Source: Odontocerum albicorne
Taxonomy: Eukaryota; Arthropoda; Insecta; Trichoptera; Odontoceridae
Assembly: GCA_949825065.1 (NCBI GenBank)
Contig: OX463864.1
Location: forward strand, 11,397,787-11,461,786
Length of the DNA: 64,000 nucleotides
Reading direction: 5' to 3'
The notes below the pieces were generated by a model, which searched no databases, was not told the DNA's origin, and saw nothing but the letters and a program-made list of their open reading frames with translations. A program made the translations under genes and the position numbers. Positions 50,966 to 61,569 of the stretch are shown here, piece after piece; within the stretch, counting starts at the first letter, position 1; every line of letters begins with the position of its first letter.

Positions 50966-51224
50966 CAATACCCGGCGGTAAGCAATACACATCGAGCTTA
51001 AGAAAGAGTCTGTCGGCCATAATCGGCTAACTTCGGCTTTGAAGAGCGTCAATATGTCATTCATACGCCATACACGTATTCCGTCGCGATTTGTTAGTCA
51101 TTACCGGACCGGACTGTTAGCGCATCGTGCGACAGAGACGACGCTCTACAAAGCCGAAGTTAGCCGACTAGGGCCGACAGTCTCTTTCTTGAGCACGATA
51201 TATATTATTTACCACCGGGTACTG
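50966..51224. mobile_element. Palindromic TA-flanked miniature element, copy 4 (longest)
   Basis: CAATACCCGGCGGTAAGCAA after TA (50964-50965) and TTACCACCGGGTACTG before TA (51225-51226). Arms of about 90 bases each carry ATCGAGCTTAAGAAAGAG, GGCCATAATCGGCTAACTTC and GGCTTTGAAGAGCG. The spacer is 51060-51120. The frame at 51039-51401 is a by-product. Confidence 0.92.
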
Positions 51225-51254
51225 TACTATATTGTTATCAATAAACTTACATAT

Positions 51255-51405
51255 TTATTTATTTGTTCAGCCCTAATCTCTTCCTTCCGTATTATGTCAA
51301 ACATTATCACCTCAAATATTCTTCACGCATTTCTACACCATTTATTCGACTCTTTTCACTATTTTTCATGTTCACGTTTGCATTCCATATTTGAAAGTTG
51401 ATATA
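51255..51405 (-). pseudogene. RTE-X retroelement 3' fragment
   Basis: CAGCCCTAATCTCTTCCTTC, CGTATTATGTCAAACATTAT, ACGCATTTCTACACCATTTA and TTTCATGTTCACGTTTGCAT are in RTE-X antisense order. Confidence 0.65.
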
Positions 51406-51409
51406 CAAT

Positions 51410-52028
51410 AAATTAATTTGTTTTTATTTAAAAACTTGTTTTATTTTGTGAATAAACAAATAAAAAAAAACAAAATGTTATTTTATATTCGAAGAATGAA
51501 TCATTTACATGGTGATGTATGCGCAAAAATATATAGTTCACATTTTTATCGAACACACATCAACGCAGTGATTGAATAATTCGAATAAATTATTCAAATC
51601 GAAACTTTCAAAGTTCAAAAACACTTTCTGTTAGCCAATATACAATGCAGAATTATGGATATATTCATAATAGAAATTGTTTCCTATTCTTTTGTAACTG
51701 TACCAAAATACTTAATATATTTTTTTTATATTTCGTTAAATACATAACATAAGATTCGTATTGAAAGAATGTATTATTTCAAGAAAGTGTAAAAAAGATG
51801 ACAAATAAAATCAGTGCGTTGAAAATATTGTACAAGTTTGGACACCTCACAATATTCATGTAATTTTGTGCCCGAATGTGTGTATGCAATATTGTAATTA
51901 AATATAACAAGAATATATTTATATTCAAATCGTCACACCTTTTATTCACAATAACTTTATCTCTCAAATCTATGTAAATAAAATGCGATTTTTAACCAAT
52001 TTTAGTATCAAATAAGTGTACTATACAT
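51410..52028. other. AT-rich unassigned sequence
   Basis: The minus-strand frame at 51779-51967 has no recognisable domain. Nothing else. Confidence 0.35.
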
Positions 52029-52817
52029 ACTAATTTTCTTTAAAATAAGTAAATAAATAATATATGAACTAAACGTAAAACAATGGTTCACTGTATAATA
52101 CTTCAGTTAAGGTCAATGTCTTATGATCAGACACTAACATATATTTGTGTATGTAAGATAAAGTATTGATAACGAATTTACATAAACAAATGAGAGGCTC
52201 TTTCCGCTGCTGACCTAGGTCAACGCGTTATTCAGTGACCATCGACGAACAGAGTTGACGATTCAATTTACATTCGAATTTTACGAATGTAAATTGAGAA
52301 AATCGTAGTTTTAGTGTACTTTTTTTATAGATAGACGTATATTTTGATCGATAGACGTATATTTAAAAAAAAATCTCGAATAAAAAACACCTGTTTACAT
52401 TGTTTCTCTAAAAGGTACCAAATTCAATTTCCGAGAGCAATATAAAATAAAGTATTCAATGCGCTCAGATAATTTGTCAAGGAAATAAACGATCATTTGT
52501 TTTATTTATTTAAAAGATAAAAAAATATTTATTTAAAAGATAAAAAATTATTTATTTAAAAGATAAAAAATTATTTATTTAAAAGATAAAAAATTATTTA
52601 TTTATTAGATAAAAAAATTCCATGTATAGTATATTTATTAAGTAGATTCATTTATCAATGGCATTATAACAGTTCAGTTAATTTAAGTACGATACAAGCT
52701 CAAAAGCGATTATATAAAAACAGGGTACCAGTCTAGTAACGATAATTGCGCCGTTCGATGCGTGCGAGTGTTGTTACCTGTCCACGTTCGGTAGTATTTA
52801 CAACACATGCGATGGCA

Positions 52818-52856
52818 AACCACTTGAGTAGGCAAAACTTGCCTACTCAGGTGGTT
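52818..52856. repeat. Hairpin, 18-base arms (repeated in copy 2)
   Basis: AACCACTTGAGTAGGCAA pairs with TTGCCTACTCAGGTGGTT across three bases, with one mismatch that still allows a G-U pair. The same hairpin is at about 54642-54680. A second one pairs CAATTTACATTCG with CGAATGTAAATTG at 52264-52296 and 54088-54120. Confidence 0.93.
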
Positions 52857-53487
52857 CTGCGACTGAAGTTAATATTGTATCCCGGTCACACTTTTCAATA
52901 AGCCCGCGTCATCAATCAATTCGGATATGTTGAAAAATACCAGACTAAGAAATAAATAGCGATTTTGATCGAAATTTAAAATATCAAGCATTTATTTGAT
53001 GATATGGTCTTATGATTATTTCAGTTCCTTTTTATTTCTGTTTTATTAGAAAAATCTTATGATTATAACAATATTCACGGAAAAAATAGAGATTTTTTTG
53101 CTGTGATTTGGATTCTTATTTGTTTTCTATTTTTTCGCTTGCTGTGAAACTGGAGTTGTGTGTGTCCGTTCTCTTCTCATTCATTTATACATTGCTGCTT
53201 ATTTATTTTCGATTTTCATATTATGGTTTATATGTATGAACACATTTTCTATTTTACTCTATTTTAATGGTTTATATGTATGAACATATTTTCTATTTTA
53301 CTCTAATTTATATATTGCTGCTTATTTATTTTCGATTTTCATATTATGGTTTATATGTATGAACACATTTTCTATTTTACTTTTATCTTTTTTCGATGAC
53401 AATTACTCTGAGGTTATATTTGTGGATTTGCTTTTTTAGTTTTTCTGCCATTTATTCTGTTCTGTTTTTTTATTGATCTACATGTAT

Positions 53488-53703
53488 AAGGGTATAGGTT
53501 GAAAATCATCTGGTATCCACGCGGCTGGGCACGCCTTTTATTGACGAGGTGTATCTCGACCGGGAGGAGACGTTATAAGATGGGTCCAGACCTTTTGATA
53601 GCTTCACTCTTAAATGTATATTTTGTTATTTATTTTGAAACACTTTTATTGCAAATACAATCTGGTGGGCTTATTGCCAGGTGGTAATCTCTTCCAACCA
53701 ACC
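53488..53703 (+). repeat. Family G copy with antisense SINE-A core (in copy 1)
   Basis: ATAGGTTGAAAATCATCTGG, CACGCGGCTGGGCACGCCTT, TTTTGATAGCTTCACTCTTA (family G), then CAATCTGGTGGGCTTATTGC and AATCTCTTCCAACCAACCAG (SINE-A core, minus). The same pair of elements is adjacent at 4.5-4.7 kb. The duplicated version is at 55312-55527. The 62-codon frame here is spurious. Confidence 0.8.
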
Positions 53704-53853
53704 AGATGTGTGATTTCGGAATGTATTTACATATAATATAATATATGCATACTTTGTTGCTATCAATAAATCTATAGTTATTTAATTATATGCGAACGTA
53801 CCTTTTTACTATTAACCTATTCCAGAATAGTTAATGAAACATTTAACCGCTTT

Positions 53854-55680
53854 GTAATTTTCTTTAAAATAAGTAAATAAATAATATATGAACTAAACGT
53901 AAAACAATGGTTCACTGTATAATACTTCAGTTAAGGTCAATGTCTTATGATCAGACACTAACATATATTTGTGTATGTAAGATAAAGTATTGATAACGAA
54001 TTTACATAAACAAATGAGAGGCTCTTTCCGCTGCTGACCTAGGTCAACGCGTTATTCAGTGACCATCGACGAACAGAGTTGACGATTCAATTTACATTCG
54101 AATTTTACGAATGTAAATTGAGAAAATCGTAGTTTTAGTGTACTTTTTTTATAGATAGACGTATATTTTGATCGATAGACGTATATTTAAAAAAAAATCT
54201 CGAATAAAAAACACCTGTTTACATTGTTTCTCTAAAAGGTACCAAATTCAATTTCCGAGAGCAATATAAAATAAAGTATTCAATGCGCTCAGATAATTTG
54301 TCAAGGAAATAAACGATCATTTGTTTTATTTATTTAAAAGATAAAAAAATATTTATTTAAAAGATAAAAAATTATTTATTTAAAAGATAAAAAATTATTT
54401 ATTTAAAAGATAAAAAATTATTTATTTATTAGATAAAAAAATTCCATGTATAGTATATTTATTAAGTAGATTCATTTATCAATGGCATTATAACAGTTCA
54501 GTTAATTTAAGTACGATACAAGCTCAAAAGCGATTATATAAAAACAGGGTACCAGTCTAGTAACGATAATTGCGCCGTTCGATGCGTGCGAGTGTTGTTA
54601 CCTGTCCACGTTCGGTAGTATTTACAACACATGCGATGGCAAACCACTTGAGTAGGCAAAACTTGCCTACTCAGGTGGTTCTGCGACTGAAGTTAATATT
54701 GTATCCCGGTCACACTTTTCAATAAGCCCGCGTCATCAATCAATTCGGATATGTTGAAAAATACCAGACTAAGAAATAAATAGCGATTTTGATCGAAATT
54801 TAAAATATCAAGCATTTATTTGATGATATGGTCTTATGATTATTTCAGTTCCTTTTTATTTCTGTTTTATTAGAAAAATCTTATGATTATAACAATATTC
54901 ACGGAAAAAATAGAGATTTTTTTGCTGTGATTTGGATTCTTATTTGTTTTCTATTTTTTCGCTTGCTGTGAAACTGGAGTTGTGTGTGTCCGTTCTCTTC
55001 TCATTCATTTATACATTGCTGCTTATTTATTTTCGATTTTCATATTATGGTTTATATGTATGAACACATTTTCTATTTTACTCTATTTTAATGGTTTATA
55101 TGTATGAACATATTTTCTATTTTACTCTAATTTATATATTGCTGCTTATTTATTTTCGATTTTCATATTATGGTTTATATGTATGAACACATTTTCTATT
55201 TTACTTTTATCTTTTTTCGATGACAATTACTCTGAGGTTATATTTGTGGATTTGCTTTTTTAGTTTTTCTGCCATTTATTCTGTTCTGTTTTTTTATTGA
55301 TCTACATGTATAAGGGTATAGGTTGAAAATCATCTGGTATCCACGCGGCTGGGCACGCCTTTTATTGACGAGGTGTATCTCGACCGGGAGGAGACGTTAT
55401 AAGATGGGTCCAGACCTTTTGATAGCTTCACTCTTAAATGTATATTTTGTTATTTATTTTGAAACACTTTTATTGCAAATACAATCTGGTGGGCTTATTG
55501 CCAGGTGGTAATCTCTTCCAACCAACCAGATGTGTGATTTCGGAATGTATTTACATATAATATAATATATGCATACTTTGTTGCTATCAATAAATCTATA
55601 GTTATTTAATTATATGCGAACGTACCTTTTTACTATTAACCTATTCCAGAATAGTTAATGAAACATTTAACCGCTTTGTA
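53854..55680 (+). repeat. 1.82-kb tandem duplication, copy 2
   Basis: Copy 2 follows copy 1 with no spacer; the sequence at each junction shares only TTGTA/TA. It carries the same internal features, including identical spurious 62-codon frames at 53499 and 55323. After 55680 the sequence becomes unrelated (TGGGTTTGAATG). Confidence 0.95.
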
Positions 55681-55684
55681 TGGG

Positions 55685-56280
55685 TTTGAATGAAACAAAA
55701 TAATTAACAACGAATTTAACAATAAATACTGATTTGATATTTTGTGAATGAAGGATTGATCTATATTTTAAACAAACAAATAAAAAATAAATGTGCTGTT
55801 TTCTCACCTATCTCAACACGCATTGAATTGACAGTATTTACAATTTCCTTGAACTCGAACAAAATGTTTTATTTATGCTGTATTTGCTTTGCCTCAATGC
55901 AACATTTATGAAATTCTACTAAAAGGTCAACCAACGTACATTTAACAAACATAGAGACAAAACATTGATAAATGACAATCGAACTAAGTTTATCAAAAAA
56001 TATAAATCCTATATTATAAGTGGTGTCATAGCTATTTTGGAAATAAAGCACTGTTGTAGCTATTTTTAAATCTAAAGTAGCATGCTACTCAAGAATTCGT
56101 AGTGAAAAGCAATAAGGACAAAGTTCGCTTATTTCACTGCGTTATTTAAAAATATTAGTAACGATATATTTATGATATTCCGGATCTACTAAAAAATCGT
56201 AAATAAATTAACTAAAGTAATGTTTTTCCTTAAAAAATATGACAATTAATCTTCTTTTCTCATGTGATTTCTCTCACACA
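55685..56280. other. AT-rich unassigned sequence
   Basis: No recognised family or frame. Confidence 0.35.
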
Positions 56281-56284
56281 GGGC

Positions 56285-56500
56285 GATATCCGTGGCCTAG
56301 TTGATAAGACACTTGACCAGGAGGTTCCGGGTTCGATCCCTGCTGGAACCCAGATATTTTTAAACGGATCCAGTCTGGTTTTCCCTTAGGAACTCTTGAA
56401 TATATTTCTGCTTGGTTGGAAGAGATCTCTACATGGCAATAAGCCCACCAGGTTGTACTGTATACAACAAAAATGTAATACTATGTAATACAATACAGGG
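56285..56500 (+). mobile_element. SINE-A copy, best full-length example
   Basis: Head GATATCCGTGGCCTAGTTGA (A box) and CCGGGTTCGATCCCTGCTGG (B box), linker ACGGATCCAGTCTGGTTTTC, core TGCTTGGTTGGAAGAGATCT, CATGGCAATAAGCCCACC, and the tail GTTGTACTGTATACAACAAA. It ends in a short TGTAATAC-type repeat instead of poly(A). A and B boxes imply an RNA polymerase III promoter. The core resembles a conserved insect SINE/RTE core that I remember as GGAAGAGATCGC..GCGATAAGGCCGCC. Confidence 0.9.
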
Positions 56501-56504
56501 ATAG

Positions 56505-57510
56505 ACTTGAAAATTACGAGTTTGGATGCAAAGTTTGGGGGTGGGAGCTTCATATTAATTTATACCTTTGTCTATATTAAGATGTAAATTTTTCCCAAAT
56601 ATTTTCATCCCTAAAAGATCCATTTTAAATTAACTTCAGCTTTTTATGTAGTTCCACCTATATGAAATAGACTGGGACCGGATAAATTAGGTATATTCAA
56701 TTTTATTTTTTATTTCATGGGTGTGAGGCCTAGCTAAGCAAGTGTCTTAGTGAGAGTGCACCCTTTGCATATGCCTCAAGCCGGCCTTAACAATTGTATG
56801 GTCAAGTTTCTCATCCATGATACAGCTCCGAGAGTAACCCGATGGGTTTCCTCCAGTTCTCCCAGGAAGAATGTGACTCTCTGCCACGATGTAACCAATA
56901 AGTGTGTACCATCCACATAAGCACAATGAAGAATCAATGAAACCTCACCTAAACAATGTCTTAATTATTTACACAAGTAATATGTTATAAATCTTCTTTC
57001 ACATTTATTTTCCTTCAAAATAAAAAATCACCGTCAAAGTTCGCTTGTCATAAATAATAAACCGTTGAATAAAATATAAGGTGAAAAAAACTTTCATCAA
57101 GACAGTGCGAGTAGAAATGCACAAGCAGTTAATACCTTTCTCAGTAAGACAAAAGTAGGCATCTGAATAAGAAATGTATCAGTGCAACTAGAGATGCATT
57201 TAATATTCATATGCAACAGTACTCTAGTATCTTATTCCTTCTTGAGACAAAGAAAGCATTCAAATTCGTTGACATTCTTAGGCCGTTTCTAAGTCGGGTC
57301 GCATATTCTGTACGTGATTTGATTTTAACGTTAAAAAGGAGCAAGTTGCAATCACGTCTTGTTAGATTATCTCAAAGCCTGGGAAATGTTTTATATGTTC
57401 CTATTAAAAGAGTAATTTAAAAAATAACCTCTGTTTTTAATTCAATGTAATATAAAGTAAAATATTTATTTGTATTCTTCAAATACGAGTATATTGTTTG
57501 TGTGAACTCT
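56505..57510. other. Mostly unassigned sequence
   Basis: GGATGCAAAGTTTGGGGGTG (56531-56550) is shared with 7780-7799. 56705-56960 is GC-richer (AAGCCGGCCTTAACAATTG, GATGGGTTTCCTCCAGTTCT) and looks like a single copy of another repeat or unique DNA. The frame at 57211-57420 has no domain that I know. Confidence 0.4.
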
Positions 57511-57514
57511 TGAG

Positions 57515-57740
57515 TGTCAGTTCAGTTCAGTTCAATTCCACCTCCACCCACGCTGTTATAGGAGACAAAATAAATCCCTATCCAGCGTGATTCACATAGT
57601 GACGAAGAAGGAACTGCCCAAAAGGACTCCTTCTCCGGTGGCAACACACCTGAGTGTGACAAGAATAGTAGTAACGACGGACTTATGATTCGACATCACG
57701 GGAAAAGAGAAATGTCTTTCAGCACAATTTTTCTTCTCTT
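57515..57740 (+). repeat. Family F copy, internally shortened
   Basis: CCACCTCCACCCACGCTGTT, AATCCCTATCCAGCGTGATT, then directly CACATAGTGACGAAGAAGGA and GGACTCCTTCTCCGGTGGCA. The middle (CTACACT.. to ..GCGCGACGT) is missing relative to 45258-45510. Confidence 0.8.
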
Positions 57741-57744
57741 ATGA

Positions 57745-58315
57745 AATCCTGGACTTCAAACAGCCTAGCAAGTTGCCAGTACTTTCACAGAAAATTTTAA
57801 ATGCAACAAAACTATCCTTGGACGCCACTAGACCGGAGTAGCCAATCGGTCCGGAGATGAACCGATGTAAGGCTAAGTGGAGTTCCCTTGGGTAATTACT
57901 CACTCTTGAGTGTCATACACATGTGTTATTGGTGATTGCGTATGGAACTTTATCGAATGGACTTTTTGTTATGTCTGGAATGATGAAGTATGCGGGGTTT
58001 GACTCGCGTGATACATACATACATGTAATGGAGTCTCACTGTTTATCTAGATGATTATGACAGTTTGCAAAGGGGAATTGAATAATTAACAATCGGAAAA
58101 AAAATGATTAACTTCTCAACGTTAATTCAGAAATGTTTCCTCTTATAGATCGATTGTTAATTTTTTGAAGGTTAATCAGTTATTACTTTAAATCAACTAA
58201 AATTGTATTTTGTTTTTAAATAGTTTTATTGTATTGACTAATATAATTGAACAATCACTTTAATTTGGTAGCACAAATCATCCTAGTTTAGGTGAATTGC
58301 CTATTATAAAAATAA
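57745..58315. other. Unassigned sequence
   Basis: 57820-57900 is GC-richer (CTAGACCGGAGTAGCCAATC), with no match in the window. GGTAGCACAAATCATCCTAG (58267-58286) is related to the 62-base duplication at 44762. Confidence 0.4.
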
Positions 58316-58324
58316 AAAAATAAA

Positions 58325-58375
58325 ATTGTAATTTGTTTTATCAAACACTGTTTATTCCACTTTTTTATAACTCTT
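58325..58375 (-). repeat. Family 1 element, inverted 3' fragment
   Basis: TTGTAATTTGTTTTATCAAA and CACTGTTTATTCCACTTTTT are the reverse complement of 58718-58765. It forms an inverted pair with the module at 58648, with a family D copy in between. Confidence 0.7.
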
Positions 58376-58384
58376 TATTTATTT

Positions 58385-58640
58385 TTATTTATTTATTATT
58401 ACACATGACAAGAAATATATATAATTTACGAAAAAACAACAGGTAATTTAATTAAGACATACATTATTTTAATGGATCTGGGTTTGTTGCCTTTCATTTG
58501 TCGTATCCCCAGTAAACTAGGATTTTGCCTGTATCTAACTGAGGATATTTAGCATGAAAAAATAAATCGATACTTCTTTCCGATTTTTGATTACACAAAA
58601 ACAAAACCCCGTTGCACGTTCTCATCAACCTGACAAACAG
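58385..58640 (+). repeat. Family D copy
   Basis: ACACATGACAAGAAATATAT, GGATCTGGGTTTGTTGCCTT, CCAGTAAACTAGGATTTTGC, GAGGATATTTAGCATG and CTCATCAACCTGACAAACAG. The last words run directly into the hammerhead-like module. Confidence 0.75.
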
Positions 58641-58647
58641 TATATAT

Positions 58648-58711
58648 GGTATAGTCTTGTTTGTGCTCCCTGATGATGAGGTGAAAGCCTTGAAACCGGT
58701 AGGGTTATACC
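58648..58711 (+). ncRNA. Hammerhead-ribozyme-like motif, family 1, best copy
   Basis: The order is: GGTATA (58648-58653), 16 bases, CC, CTGATGA (58670-58676), AGG/CCT stem with loop TGAAAG (58679-58690), GAAACCGGTA (58692-58701), GG, TT, TATACC (58706-58711). CTGATGA and GAAAC..GUA are the two conserved hammerhead boxes, with predicted cleavage after A58701. Stem III is only CC/GG with no loop, as in minimal forms thought to work as dimers. Stem I has inner pairs CC/GG and an outer GGTATA/TATACC helix across an internal loop. Stem II is short and has an unpaired U. Such minimal hammerheads are known from Penelope-like elements and retrozymes. Activity is not shown. Confidence 0.6.
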
Positions 58712-58800
58712 GTTACAAAAAGTGGAGTAAACAGTGTTTGATAAAACAAATTACAATATCTTTAAACCTCCACAATGTTAATGCTTTAACTATAAATAAT
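58702..58800 (+). repeat. Conserved 3' flank of the family 1 hammerhead-like motif
   Basis: CCGTTACAAAAAGTGGAGTA, AACAGTGTTTGATAAAACAA, TAAACCTCCACAATGTTAAT and GCTTTAACTATAAAT recur at 3100-3195, 12662-12775 (antisense), 20426-20605 and 58325-58375 (antisense). It marks the mobile element to which the motif belongs. Confidence 0.7.
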
Positions 58801-59039
58801 ATAAAAAAATTAAGATAATCTTAAATTTGTCTATTACACTAACGAAGTCAATGGTACCGGGATCGATACTGCATGTAATGTTATGATTCATCTTCACCAG
58901 ATACATCCGTTCTGGCATGTACCAGCGTATCTAATTTCTTAAATATGTTTTTGATAAATAAATGTATACAAGAGATTGTAATATGAACTATTAAATTCCT
59001 TAAATTGCTGCAAACCACCAAGGGTTGACTCACGTGGTA

Positions 59040-59405
59040 TATAATTCTGATTCGTTCTCACGTTACAGGTTTATGGAGTGTCCATATTTGAAAGAACGTT
59101 GAATGAAGACATCAGAAACAAGTGTTTGTGAAAAATTGATAAGCTTTATATTGGCATTGACATGTGAATAGAATAAATAACGAAAGAATGACTTAGCATG
59201 TATGTAACGTGTGCATGGAAGAGGAAGGCCTAAGAAAACGAAGCTGGAACCAGTGAGCCAGGTTTAGAAATAAAGTAAATTGAATATAAACAATAGAAGA
59301 TTGGGCATGACATTATGTAGGAATGTGGAAAAGATGAAAGTTGAGTGTTCAAATTGAAAAGTTTGGAGATCAATTATATCTGCCTACCCCGAGAGGCCCA
59401 CGGTG
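59040..59405 (+). pseudogene. RTE-X retroelement 3' fragment
   Basis: GAATAAATAACGAAAGAATG, TAACGTGTGCATGGAAGAGG, AAGGCCTAAGAAAACGAAGC and TTATATCTGCCTACCCCGAG in family order. GRGRPKK..W-like text is visible at 59215-59250. Confidence 0.65.
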
Positions 59406-59409
59406 CGAT

Positions 59410-59650
59410 GATATGTTTGTATATAATAAATTCCGTTATAATATGACCTACATTAGATATAGAGAAAGTGGCTAGTATTGTCTCTGGTTATCAAACAGAG
59501 ATAAGCAATAGATAGCAGCGAGCTGTCAACAATTCGTATAATGTTGTCTATGACAATGGTTTAGTAATTTAAAAATATCCGTTTTTATTTCTTTAGAGGG
59601 GTAAAAGATGCTACTGTTAAAATAATTTCTGTATTAGATTCTAAAAAAAT
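59410..59650. other. Unassigned sequence
   Basis: No recognised family or frame. Confidence 0.35.
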
Positions 59651-59654
59651 GTGT

Positions 59655-60010
59655 TTTGCTAGTTCTGAGCGGTAGAAGAGCGATAAAATAATGTGCAATA
59701 CAATTAGAAATGAGGACACTATGAAATAATGCGCATTGAATATTAAAGATGCAGAAAGGATCATTAAATATGTTAAGCCACGTGGATAGAATGAATGATA
59801 ACGAAACGATTAACGAAAAAAAATATTTGAATAGGTACAATAAATTTAAGAAAGCGTGAAAAACGAGGGACGACCAAGTGAATCAAATACTCGATATGGG
59901 ATAATTAAAAAGTGTTAAAAATAAGAAATTAAATATGACAAGGTGAAGATATTTCATGAAGTAGAGATGTTTTCTCTCTGCCTACTCCAATAGGGACTTG
60001 ACGTAATCAT
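59655..60010 (+). pseudogene. RTE-X retroelement 3' fragment
   Basis: TAATGTGCAATACAATTAGA, GTGGATAGAATGAATGATAA, GAAAAACGAGGGACGACCAA, GTGAATC and TTTCTCTCTGCCTACTCCAA in family order; directly follows another copy. Confidence 0.65.
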
Positions 60011-60014
60011 TTCA

Positions 60015-60650
60015 TCAATTTATTTTATATGTAGTAACAGGGAAGACTTCCATTTTCATTTCTCTAGGTATATCCATGATATTTATTTAATGACATAAAT
60101 ATGAAACTCCATGACGCCTATGTAAAATGAAAAATATTACGAAGTATATACGACGTAATAAATAATACAATAAAACGGAATAAAACATTCGGATCGTTTG
60201 TGTCCGTGTTTTATTTGTGCGTGTTCATTCCTGAAGGCGTGTTGAGGAATATGACTGTGTTTGTGTTTAGATTCCCGCTGACTTAACAGGGTTCCGAGTA
60301 TAAAAATATTATTTATTCAAATATGGAACGTGTTATTCCTTATTTGAATGTATGGAATAAAACGTTAGACTTCTTTGAGATAAGTTTTTTACTAATTGGA
60401 ACAAAATTGTTTATTTGAATATCGAACGTTTATTCTTAATTCAAATCTTATATGGAATAAAACACTTCGTATTCGTGTTTACTGATATTTGAGAACTGTT
60501 ATTTTAATATTGGGTATAAATAAATTGGTTATTTGCGAACAATTGATTTTGAAATAAAAATCACTTCCGAAATAAAATCAAACAAAAACTTGTCGATTTT
60601 GATCACAACCACAGTGAAAATGAAACACTTTTTTGAAAAAGGATTCGTTG
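60015..60650. other. Unassigned sequence
   Basis: ATGGAATAAAACG- and TTTATTTGAATATCGAACG-type phrases repeat loosely at 60165-60500, suggesting an old, degenerate tandem repeat of roughly 110-150 bases. No frame. Confidence 0.4.
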
Positions 60651-60654
60651 AATT

Positions 60655-60796
60655 TTTTTGAAAAAAGATTCTAATCTGATTTTCACTTAAGACCTATTAA
60701 AGATCTTCCTAATTGGTTGGAAGATATTGTCACATAGCAATAAGCCCACCAAGTTGTAATATATACAACAAAAGTGTAATACGAGTATAATACAAT
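60655..60796 (+). mobile_element. SINE-A copy, headless
   Basis: TAATCTGATTTTCACTTAAG, CTAATTGGTTGGAAGATATT, CATAGCAATAAGCCCACC and TATATACAACAAAAGTGTAA, then TACGAGTATAATACAATA. Confidence 0.85.
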
Positions 60797-60799
60797 AGT

Positions 60800-61030
60800 A
60801 AAAGTGAGATATCATCAATCGAAGGAAAAGAAAGGAATAGTGGAGGGGATAGGAAAGTCAGGAATGAAACACGTTATACTCGTATGTATATCGAAATTAA
60901 GAGTTTTTTTTCTGTCGCTTCATAAAGCATATCAAAAACGAAGCGAGTGTAACATTGGTTTGGAACTGTTTCCAGAACCTCACTGCATGGACAGTAAAGG
61001 ATAACGTAAAAAAAGGAAAAGCGGTGAACT
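60800..61030 (+). repeat. Family H copy
   Basis: GATATCATCAATCGAAGGAA, GGAATGAAACACGTTATACT, AAAACGAAGCGAGTGTAACA, TTGGTTTGGAACTG and GACAGTAAAGGATAACGTAA parallel 38215-38470. It directly follows a SINE-A end, as at 38.1-38.2 kb. Confidence 0.7.
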
Positions 61031-61034
61031 GGGA

Positions 61035-61560
61035 AGGCCAATAAACAATCTCTGTTTGAGTAAATTTGAGGAAATTTCTTACTTGAGCGTGATTAAAAAA
61101 AAGAGTGTTATTAAATATGACTATGAATTAAATGTTTTTTTTCTTCTTAATAACCAAAACCCTGTCATAAAAAAGTCAGTAACCCTAGAATAGACCTACC
61201 GCAATCCCGAGCGTCTTGCACCCAGGCGTATATGAATGCATATTGCACATGTAGGATGCATTATACAATGCGCCAATACTTGTATGTATGGACAAACCAT
61301 TCTCGCAGTATTATTATACTACATAGCATATATTGCATTTGTATCCGCCATATTTCAAATCCTAACGAACTATATACACATTGATTCATTACTCGAGGAA
61401 AGTGTATTGAACTGATAGTAAAAAGGATAACAAAAAATGCTTCCGCATTATAAAATGCAGTTCTTGCGGTTTTCTTTTATGTTCTTCACAAATAATAACA
61501 AATTTTTATCGTAAGTAATGACTATTACAATTTGCATATAATAAAAATGAATCTGGTTCC
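61035..61560. other. Unassigned sequence
   Basis: No recognised family or frame. Confidence 0.35.
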
Positions 61561-61569
61561 ATAACAAAA

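Larger units (their letters stand above)
52031..53853 (+). repeat. 1.82-kb tandem duplication, copy 1
   Basis: This unit is repeated directly and almost perfectly at 53854-55680 (offset 1824). Comparing by eye I find only one difference, an extra A in AGTAAATAAATAA near 52060. The unit contains a TTATTTAAAAGATAAAAAAT microarray (52503-52610), a SINE-C body (52730-52860), two 18- and 13-base-arm hairpins, a 130-base internal direct repeat (TGCTGCTTATTTATTTTCGA at 53190 and 53315), a family G copy and a SINE-A core. No gene is visible. Confidence 0.95.

Noticed and set aside
53499..53687. 62-codon frame duplicated exactly at 55323
   Set aside because: Its conservation comes from the recent 1.82-kb duplication, and it spans family G and SINE-A sequence.
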